6,449 nt of DNA from positions 1 through 6,449 of the forward strand of contig JAGOEH010000174.1 of assembly GCA_017997825.1 (NCBI GenBank). The letters run 5' to 3'. Shown one piece after another: positions 1 through 5,109 of the stretch. The stretch is from Candidatus Delongbacteria bacterium (GTDB taxonomy: Bacteria > JAGOEH01). Each line of letters begins with the position of its first letter. The stretch's first letter is position 1. The notes beneath the pieces are model-generated. The model was given only the letters and a program-made list of their open reading frames with translations. It had not been told where the DNA came from and did not search any database. The translations under genes were made by a program, and so were the position numbers.

Positions 1-1
1 A

Positions 2-47
2 TTGAGTATCTCCTTTGAATAAAACATCAAAGAGAGAAGATACTCAA
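2..47. repeat. Long imperfect inverted repeat (hairpin)
   Basis: TTGAGTATCT at 2-11 is exactly complementary to AGATACTCAA at 38-47. Further in, CTTTGA (13-18) pairs with TCAAAG (27-32), leaving an 8-base A-rich loop. The two stem blocks are separated by one base on the left and five purines on the right, so 16 pairs form in total. No T-run follows on the + strand (AAAAC follows), so it is not a standard terminator for rightward transcription. For a leftward transcript the downstream bases lie outside the window. It could be a terminator of a neighbouring - strand gene, a REP- or MITE-like element, or the edge of a mobile element. Confidence 0.6.
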
Positions 48-277
48 AACGTCATGAAAACCAAAAAAAATATCGAAAAATGATTTTGAGCTTGTAAGTT
101 ATTGATATATTAGTTGATATGAGATTTATAAAAATTTATCTTGGACAGCAGTGATTTCCATTATCAATTTTATACTAATCTTCTGCTCCATTTGTACTGA
201 GAAAAAAATGAATCATGTAATCCTCATCATGGCGCACAACGATACCATTCCATTAGTTATCGCCATTTGAATTGGGG

Positions 278-307
278 TTGACTTATCATGAGAAAATGTA
301 GTATATA
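278..307 (+). promoter_or_regulatory. Candidate sigma70-type promoter for the kinase operon
   Basis: TTGACT (278-283) matches five of six bases of the -35 consensus TTGACA. An AT-rich -10 candidate follows: TATATA at 302-307 with an 18-base spacer, or GTATAT at 301-306 with 17. Each -10 is only a partial match. Transcription would begin near 314, giving a leader of about 70 bases before the TTG start at 387. This is the best promoter-like site in the upstream region, but in AT-rich DNA such matches arise by chance. No Bacteroidetes-type promoter was noticed. Confidence 0.35.
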
Positions 308-325
308 TCATCACGGTGACATGAT
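307..325. promoter_or_regulatory. Small dyad at the predicted transcription start (possible operator)
   Basis: The core TCACGGTGA (311-319) is a perfect odd-length palindrome. It is flanked by ATCAT (307-311) and ATGAT (321-325), which are also complementary, so the element is a 19-base imperfect dyad. It overlaps the end of the candidate -10 and the predicted +1, a usual place for a repressor site. No regulator is encoded nearby and the sequence is not a recognised operator, so the role is inference. Confidence 0.25.
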
Positions 326-370
326 CTTGATGATCGGCAGTCAGGCATTGAACTGAACTATTGACTGAAT

Positions 371-377
371 AAGGGAG
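371..377 (+). promoter_or_regulatory. Ribosome binding site supporting a TTG start
   Basis: AAGGGAG lies nine bases before the TTG at 387-389. No in-frame ATG gives the full kinase fold: the first internal Met is near residue 55, past the nucleoside/sugar-binding Asp and the Gly-Gly motif. The RBS therefore decides in favour of TTG. Confidence 0.75.
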
Positions 378-386
378 ATAATCTCA

Positions 387-1304
387 TTGAAAAAAACTTA
401 CTCTGAATTGGATGTGTTGATTGTGGGCTCTGCCGGTATTGACACCTCGGTATTTTTTCCGGAAGACGGCTGGAATCATCAGGTGGAATCCAACTTCACC
501 TCCGATATCGATTATGTCGGCCAAGCGGGCGGTTACTGCAGCCGATCGATGGCTCAATTGGGCCTGCGGACCGGGTATATCGGATATATTGGGAATGACT
601 GGAATGGAGAATTCATTCGCCATGAGCTGGAAACCGATGGAGTGGAATGCCTTTTTTTTATCGATCCGGCCGGAACTCAGCGAAGCGTCAATCTAATGGC
701 TCCGGACGGCAGCCGCCGTAATTTTTACGATGGAAGGGGAACCCATCATCTCATCCCGGACCTTGAATCGTGTGCGGCCTTGATCAGAAAAAGCCGGCTT
801 GTTCACTTCAGCATCCAAAACTGGTGCCGCCGGTTGCTCCCCATCGCGGCAGCCGAGCGAAAACGGATTAGTTGCGATATTCAGGATGTGGTCGATATCA
901 GCGATCCCTATCGGCAAAATTTTATCGATGCCGCTGAAATCCTCTTTTTTTCATCGGTCAATCTGAAGGATCCGGATGCCTCCATCCGCTTTCTGATGGA
1001 ACGTAATCCATCCCAGGTGATCATCTGCGGGATGGGAAAACAGGGGTGTAAAATGGGATTACAGGGACAGATCCGGGCCTTTCCCGCCGTGGAACTGGAC
1101 CGGCCCATAATCGATACCAATGGGGCTGGAGATGGATTGGCCTGTGGATTTTTGGCCGCTTACGGCCTGGATGGCTACAGCCCGGAAGATGCTGTCCTGA
1201 GAGCCCAGATTACCGCTCGCTATACCTGCAGCTTGAGGGCTTCCTCCTCAAATTTGATTCGTCGGGAACAATTGGATGCGTATTATAGGCAACTGAAATC
1301 GTGA
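387..1304 (+). CDS. PfkB/ribokinase-family carbohydrate or nucleoside kinase
   Basis: This is a cytosolic ATP-dependent kinase of the PfkB (ribokinase) family, 305 residues, the usual length. The first beta strand reads LDVLIVGSAGIDT, with Asp19 at the substrate-binding position. The Gly-Gly substrate motif is at 48-49. The family signature DTNGAGDG is at 243-250; it supplies the anion hole (G246-A247-G248) and the catalytic base Asp249. The segment GYIGYIGNDWNG (63-74) fits the first PfkB signature region, but the usual Asn of the GGxxxN motif is replaced by Arg/Ser and the segment looks about three residues short. The second signature has Gly instead of the common Ala after GAGD. Translation starts at TTG with a good RBS. 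The T9SS-sorted protein gene follows after 52 bases with no visible terminator, so the two are probably cotranscribed. The substrate cannot be told from sequence; ribose, fructose-type sugars, nucleosides and sugar acids are all possible. Family assignment is firm, substrate is not. Confidence 0.93.
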   Translation: MKKTYSELDVLIVGSAGIDTSVFFPEDGWNHQVESNFTSDIDYVGQAGGYCSRSMAQLGLRTGYIGYIGNDWNGEFIRHELETDGVECLFFIDPAGTQRSVNLMAPDGSRRNFYDGRGTHHLIPDLESCAALIRKSRLVHFSIQNWCRRLLPIAAAERKRISCDIQDVVDISDPYRQNFIDAAEILFFSSVNLKDPDASIRFLMERNPSQVIICGMGKQGCKMGLQGQIRAFPAVELDRPIIDTNGAGDGLACGFLAAYGLDGYSPEDAVLRAQITARYTCSLRASSSNLIRREQLDAYYRQLKS

Positions 1305-1340
1305 AAGCTGGTCCTGATTGCAGCCTGAGGCTGGTCAATC

Positions 1341-1348
1341 GGAAAGGA
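1341..1348 (+). promoter_or_regulatory. Ribosome binding site fixing the start of the secreted protein
   Basis: GGAAAGGA ends eight bases before the ATG at 1357. The frame is open further upstream to a TTG at 1318, but the ATG has the RBS and begins directly with a signal peptide. A small CAGCC-TGA-GGCTG hairpin (1321-1333) lies just ahead of the RBS. Confidence 0.75.
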
Positions 1349-1356
1349 ATAAACCT

Positions 1357-3477
1357 ATGATCCGTTTAAGTGGTTTTCTCATCATGCTTGGTCTGGTCGG
1401 CCTGTCGTTCGGTCAGATCCTGCCGGTACCTTCCCGCCCGGCTGATGCCCCTTCCGGTACCGAATTGATCGAAATCCTCAAACCATTGGGTCAGGGAGAT
1501 CGGGAAGAAGAAATCTACCGCCAGATCATCCATGGAAATGTTCCGGAGTTTATCCGTACCATGGTACCGGTGACGGTGGAATTGAAAATCAAAGGGATCG
1601 ATCACCGACTGGTCTATTATACCATCCCGGAGTATATCTCGATCGGTTCGGATGATGACTATTTCTATACTCCTCTCTCCCCGTTGCTCGGCCAGCGGCT
1701 GGCTATTCTCTTCAACTGTACGATGCCGACCCGGAAAATGGTGGATCAGATCTATAAAGCCGCTCCATGCAAACTCAGACCTCAACCGATTGCCCCCAGT
1801 GGAGCCATGATCACGGTTCCGGTCTTCGCCATGCATAATGATTCGGTTCGTCTGCTGCGCAATGAAGTCATCTCCCAGCATCCCCTGGGAACGCTGGTGG
1901 GGGGAACCCATAAGGATGTTATCATTTCCAACTTGATCTACAATAACCTGAAGACTAGTGTTCCTAAACCGGTAGTGATTTACGGATGGCATAAACTGGA
2001 TGGAAACCCGATCCAGCCTGCTTATAACGGTCATGAACAAACCTATGCCGATTACAGTCACGGGATTCGGCTGGTCCAGGACAGCGCCCGGCTGGATGAT
2101 CAACCCTGTCGGTTGACTGAATTGATGAGCGATCCCAATTATTACTCTCTGGTCAGTGACGAAGGGGTGATTGCCGTTCCCGTTTATTCTCTGGCCGGAT
2201 TGAGTCCTGCCGCTCCTAAATCCTTCGGGATTCTCCACCAATCCGGAATCCGCCTCGGAATCAGAATCGATCCGGAATTCGGCGTTGTTTATCGTGCCTT
2301 TATGAGCCGGGATGGGATTACCTTTGCCGATTCCACCCCCGAATTTTCCTCGGATACGGTCTTGGATGGCCTGACGGCTGATTCGATCTGCTATATCCGC
2401 CTTAAATCCCATGATCCCCGGGGATGGTCGGAACATTCCGAAATGATGGCTGCCGTCCCTTCCGATACTCCTCCGTCAGTGCTGATTGTCAACGGATTTG
2501 AACGCGCCTCGGCCGGTAATACCTACGACTTTATCCGCCAGCATGGGATGGCCGTCCACCGTAATAACCGCCGTTTTACCTCCGCCACCAATGAAGCCGT
2601 CGATGAGGGGAAGGTTAATCTGAAGGATTTTGATATTGTGGATTATATTCTGGGGGATGAAAACCCGATCAATGTGGCTTTCAGCCCGATCGAGATCAGC
2701 GCCGTGCAGGAATTTCTGCAGCAGGGTGGCAAACTGATCGTCTCGGGCAGCGAGATCGGCTGGGATCTGGATTATAAAGGGGATAGTCTTGAGCAGAGTT
2801 TCTGCCGGAATTTTTTAAAATTCCAGTATGTGAGTAATTACCCGGGAGGTAAATCCGGGACCTATTACCAGGTCGAACCGATAGCCGGCTCTATGCTGGC
2901 TGATATGGATTCTTTCAGTTTTGATAATGGTACCCATGGAACCTATAATGTCCGCTACCCTGATGTGCTGGCCGCTACGGAAGGAGGGACCGGGGTGCTG
3001 CGTTATTCCGGTGTCAGTGATCAGGTGGCGGCGGTTGCTTTTGAGGGGATTTTTCCCGGCGGTCAGCTTCCCGGCAAGACCATGGTTATGGGATTTCCTT
3101 TCGAAACCGTCTATCCGGAAGAGACCCGGATCGAATTGATGGCCCATATTCTGGATTTTTTCGATACTCCTTCCTCGGTTTGCGAATATCCGATTATCAT
3201 CAAATCCATACCGCTGGACCTGAAAATCTATCCCAATCCATTTAATCCGACCGCTTCCATTGCCTTCAGTCTCGATCACCCCTCTCATGTCATCCTCAAA
3301 GTCTATTCCATTTTGGGAGAATGTGTCGCAACCCTGCTGGATGAGGATAAACCTGCCGGACATCATACCTGTGGTTTCTCAGCTACGGCAGCCCAGGGCG
3401 TATCAAGCGGGATCTATTTCTGCCGTCTGACTACCGATCAAGGCTCCGAAACCCGCAAGATGATCATGATGAAATAA
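1357..3477 (+). CDS. Secreted T9SS-sorted protein with GATase-like domain ('xanthan lyase'-like)
   Basis: A 706-residue exported protein. Residues 1-20 are a Sec signal peptide (MIRL, then a hydrophobic stretch, ending SFGQ). Residues about 30-280 form a conserved N-terminal domain containing HKDV (185-188), IYGWHKLDG near 208-216 and DYSHGIR (232-238). I recall this combination from hypothetical secreted proteins of FCB and other bacteria; its activity is unknown. About 287-368 resembles a fibronectin type III domain. About 374-602 resembles the class I glutamine-amidotransferase-like domain of proteins annotated 'xanthan lyase' or 'golvesin domain' proteins: VLIVNGFER (375-383), SGSEIGWDLD (463-472) and MGFPFET (578-584). 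No Cys-His-Glu amidase triad is evident. Residues 622-706 are a type IX secretion type A sorting domain: LKIYPNPFNP (622-631), a GIYFCRL strand and a C-terminal RKMIMMK. The protein should cross the outer membrane and be released or anchored at the surface. Polysaccharide or peptidoglycan-linked roles are possible, but the enzymatic label is unproven. It is probably in an operon with the upstream kinase. Confidence 0.9.
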   Translation: MIRLSGFLIMLGLVGLSFGQILPVPSRPADAPSGTELIEILKPLGQGDREEEIYRQIIHGNVPEFIRTMVPVTVELKIKGIDHRLVYYTIPEYISIGSDDDYFYTPLSPLLGQRLAILFNCTMPTRKMVDQIYKAAPCKLRPQPIAPSGAMITVPVFAMHNDSVRLLRNEVISQHPLGTLVGGTHKDVIISNLIYNNLKTSVPKPVVIYGWHKLDGNPIQPAYNGHEQTYADYSHGIRLVQDSARLDDQPCRLTELMSDPNYYSLVSDEGVIAVPVYSLAGLSPAAPKSFGILHQSGIRLGIRIDPEFGVVYRAFMSRDGITFADSTPEFSSDTVLDGLTADSICYIRLKSHDPRGWSEHSEMMAAVPSDTPPSVLIVNGFERASAGNTYDFIRQHGMAVHRNNRRFTSATNEAVDEGKVNLKDFDIVDYILGDENPINVAFSPIEISAVQEFLQQGGKLIVSGSEIGWDLDYKGDSLEQSFCRNFLKFQYVSNYPGGKSGTYYQVEPIAGSMLADMDSFSFDNGTHGTYNVRYPDVLAATEGGTGVLRYSGVSDQVAAVAFEGIFPGGQLPGKTMVMGFPFETVYPEETRIELMAHILDFFDTPSSVCEYPIIIKSIPLDLKIYPNPFNPTASIAFSLDHPSHVILKVYSILGECVATLLDEDKPAGHHTCGFSATAAQGVSSGIYFCRLTTDQGSETRKMIMMK

Positions 3478-3484
3478 ACACATT

Positions 3485-3507
3485 GGGATCGCCGAATAAT
3501 GGATCCC
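3485..3507. terminator. Weak hairpin in the convergent gap, possible bidirectional terminator
   Basis: GGGATC (3485-3490) pairs with GATCCC (3502-3507) around an 11-base loop; G-T pairs could extend it by two. It begins eight bases after the stop of the secreted protein gene, in the 78-base gap between convergent genes, where a terminator is expected. There is no T-run on either side and the stem is only six pairs. It is at best a non-canonical terminator. Confidence 0.25.
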
Positions 3508-3555
3508 GGAGGAATGGGGAGTTCTGGCTGTATCCGGTGGGTCTGATAACGGATC

Positions 3556-4953
3556 TTAGGGACGTTTCAGGACCGGGGCGATCATCAGTGAACTGTCATT
3601 TCCCTCAAAACTATGGCGAAAGGCCGCTATCCCTTCAGACGTAATCTTCGGATTCCCATGTAGCGATAGATACTGAAGCTGTGTCAGGGATTTAAGACTA
3701 AGCAGCTCCTGATCTTCCAGTTGGTTATAATTCAGGTGGAGCCGTTTGAGATGTCGGCAGTTAGACAACATATCCAGCTTGGACAAACTGCAGTTTGACA
3801 GATTCAATTCCGTCAGTTTTTCCATCCGACTCAACACCTCCCTTACGCTTTCAATGTCGATCGGATTGTCGGATAAATTCAGGTATTCAAGATTAATCAG
3901 TCCGGCCAGCGGACGAATATCCGTTAAGGAATTGTGGCTCAGATTGATCCATTTTAAACTGGTCAGATTCCGTAGTACCGTCAGATCGGTAATTCGGTTT
4001 CGGCTCAGATCCAATCGGTTCAGTTTGACAAGACTGTTGAGAGGGGATAGGTCCGAGATATCATTTTGGAACAGAAAAAGATTTTCCATTTCGGTCAGAT
4101 GGGCCAGCCCCGAGATATCGACGATCCGATTATTGTAGCCACAGAGAGACTCAAGATTCCGAATCGTTTTCAAATCATCTAAATCCTTCAGGTCATTGGC
4201 GTTAACCGATAGGCTGGCCAATTTCTTCAACCGTCTCATGTTGGGCAGACGCTTCAGCCGGTTCATCGATAAATCCAGGGATTTCAGGGCCGATAGAGAG
4301 GCAAAGGCATAGTCCGGGTTGATGCGATTCAGCTCGAGGTTGAGAGTGATCAGATGCTTCAGACTTGTGAACTGACTGACGTCAACCACATCATTGTGAG
4401 CCAGGTTGAGATCCCGCAATTTATCCATACCGTTCAACGGAGTCGGATCTTTGACCAGATTGCTGCTCAGATCCAGCACCACCAGTTTGTTCATATTGTG
4501 TAGGGGACTCAGATCGATGATATCGTTGGTGGATAGATGGAGGATTTCCAATTCTGTCAGGGGTGCGATGGGACTCAGGTCACGGATATGATTGAACGGT
4601 AGTTTCAGGATTTTTAGATTTTGAGCGTATTCAAGCCCCGCAATGGTCAGGACCTTATGAGCTGAATCCAGCCCGATCTTGTCCTGACGGATCATCGGCA
4701 AGCGTCCCAGATGACGGGATGTTACCGAGTCGGCCGGCAGGTTCAGTTCGCGGACGACCATCTGGTTCAGAACCGGATCCGGGATGCTGTAGGAAGCTGT
4801 TCGGACGGCCCGGTGACATCCGCTGCCGGTTACAAGGCTTATGATCATCATCATCGGGATGATGAGAATCATGAGCAGATTCCGGCTAACGGCTTGGGCG
4901 AGCCTTTGAAAATTAGCGGTTGAATCGAATTCGGATCTACTATGGGTGGTCAT
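3556..4953 (-). CDS. Leucine-rich-repeat envelope protein, probable lipoprotein
   Basis: 465 residues from the ATG at 4953-4951, chosen because GGAG lies seven bases upstream and a signal peptide follows. The frame stays open to an ATG at 5088, but that start has no RBS. Residues about 25-45 are strongly hydrophobic (LLMILIIPMMMIISLV), ending TGSGC at Cys46. This is a plausible lipidation site, although the lipobox is weak (Gly at -3). Residues 57-112 match the cap found before internalin/SDS22-type LRRs: IPDP at the start and GLEYAQN at the end. From 113 to about 437 come 15 repeats, nearly all exactly 22 residues, of the type LxxLxLxxNxIxDLxPLxxLxx. The Asn-ladder position is conserved in 14 of 15 repeats (Cys in repeat 13). 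A short basic tail ends at KRP. No enzymatic domain is present, so the product is probably a periplasmic or surface binding scaffold. It lies 156 bases downstream of the M56 peptidase gene on the same strand and may share its transcript. The ligand is unknown. Confidence 0.9.
   Translation of the reverse strand: MTTHSRSEFDSTANFQRLAQAVSRNLLMILIIPMMMIISLVTGSGCHRAVRTASYSIPDPVLNQMVVRELNLPADSVTSRHLGRLPMIRQDKIGLDSAHKVLTIAGLEYAQNLKILKLPFNHIRDLSPIAPLTELEILHLSTNDIIDLSPLHNMNKLVVLDLSSNLVKDPTPLNGMDKLRDLNLAHNDVVDVSQFTSLKHLITLNLELNRINPDYAFASLSALKSLDLSMNRLKRLPNMRRLKKLASLSVNANDLKDLDDLKTIRNLESLCGYNNRIVDISGLAHLTEMENLFLFQNDISDLSPLNSLVKLNRLDLSRNRITDLTVLRNLTSLKWINLSHNSLTDIRPLAGLINLEYLNLSDNPIDIESVREVLSRMEKLTELNLSNCSLSKLDMLSNCRHLKRLHLNYNQLEDQELLSLKSLTQLQYLSLHGNPKITSEGIAAFRHSFEGNDSSLMIAPVLKRP
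3643..4617 (-). repeat. Array of 15 leucine-rich repeats (66-base period)
   Basis: Within the LRR gene, repeat units start every 22 codons (66 bases) for twelve consecutive units. Units of 25, 22 and 24 residues follow, then a partial last unit. The units are conserved in protein pattern but clearly diverged at DNA level, so this is an old protein repeat rather than a recent tandem DNA expansion. Confidence 0.88.
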
Positions 4954-4960
4954 ACTCAGA

Positions 4961-4964
4961 CTCC
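4961..4964 (-). promoter_or_regulatory. Ribosome binding site deciding the LRR gene start
   Basis: Read on the - strand, GGAG precedes the ATG at 4953 by seven bases (spacer TCTGAGT). The in-frame ATGs at 5019 and 5088 lack a comparable purine-rich site, so the shorter product with its signal peptide is preferred. Confidence 0.6.
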
Positions 4965-5021
4965 GGATTGTGAAAAAACGGAATAACCGGAAGGGTTGGG
5001 ATTGGAATACTTGGCGCATTG

Positions 5022-5039
5022 GGATCGAATTGTCGATCC
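5022..5039. repeat. Perfect hairpin A, upstream of the LRR gene
   Basis: GGATCGA (5022-5028) and TCGATCC (5033-5039) are perfectly complementary with a four-base loop. It is four bases from hairpin B (5044-5066) and shares the GGATCG/CGATCC arms with it, so alternative pairings are possible. It lies between the M56 stop codon and the LRR start and would be in the LRR leader if the two genes are cotranscribed. Confidence 0.5.
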
Positions 5040-5043
5040 GGCA

Positions 5044-5066
5044 GCGATCCGGTTTGACCGGATCGC
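5044..5066 (-). terminator. Perfect 10-bp hairpin B between the M56 and LRR genes
   Basis: GCGATCCGGT (5044-5053) and ACCGGATCGC (5057-5066) pair perfectly over ten bases with a three-base loop. On the - strand it begins 43 bases after the M56 stop codon. No T-run follows, so it is not a canonical intrinsic terminator. It could be a U-less or Rho-assisted terminator, an mRNA-stabilising 3' end, or half of an attenuator with hairpin A. If the unlikely ATG at 5088 were used, it would be coding. Confidence 0.4.
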
Positions 5067-5109
5067 CGTCGTTGGCTGATTGCCCCATTTTACCATGGCT
5101 GGTTATCCA

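Larger units (their letters stand above)
1..386. other. AT-rich non-coding region upstream of the kinase gene
   Basis: No convincing gene is visible on either strand here. The stretch is clearly more AT-rich than the genes to its right (18 G/C in the first 60 bases), with A- and T-runs and stop codons in all frames. It holds a long imperfect hairpin at 2-47 and two copies of TTGATAT (102-108 and 114-120). A weak ATGGCG/CGCCAT inverted repeat lies at 229-266, followed by a candidate promoter at 278-307. No tRNA, rRNA or known riboswitch is recognised. Its composition and position suit an upstream regulatory region. Whether it also serves a divergent gene to the left cannot be seen. Confidence 0.7.

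Noticed and set aside
229-266. ATGGCG/CGCCAT inverted repeat with a 26-base loop
   Set aside because: A six-base stem with a long loop is expected by chance in a region of this size and has no supporting context.
288-356. 22-codon open frame before the kinase gene, possible leader peptide
   Set aside because: It has no RBS and its start lies upstream of the predicted -10, so it would not be on the transcript. There is no regulatory codon run.
1318-1356. TTG start 13 codons upstream for the secreted protein
   Set aside because: The extra residues are polar and precede a complete signal peptide; the RBS sits correctly for the ATG at 1357.
1366-2436. Long open frame (356 codons) on the - strand opposite the secreted protein gene
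   Set aside because: It is antisense to a gene with a clear signal peptide, domains and sorting signal. Its translation is low-complexity in pattern (many Gly, Arg, Ile, Asp), shows no recognisable domain and has no RBS. It is a shadow of codon bias.
2815-3366. 183-codon - strand frame opposite the C-terminal part of the secreted protein
   Set aside because: Antisense to the conserved GATase-like and T9SS domains, with no family resemblance.
4954-5088. N-terminal extension of the LRR protein to an ATG at 5088
   Set aside because: No Shine-Dalgarno precedes it, it would put 45 polar residues before the signal peptide, and it would run through two perfect hairpins. The ATG at 4953 has GGAG at proper spacing.
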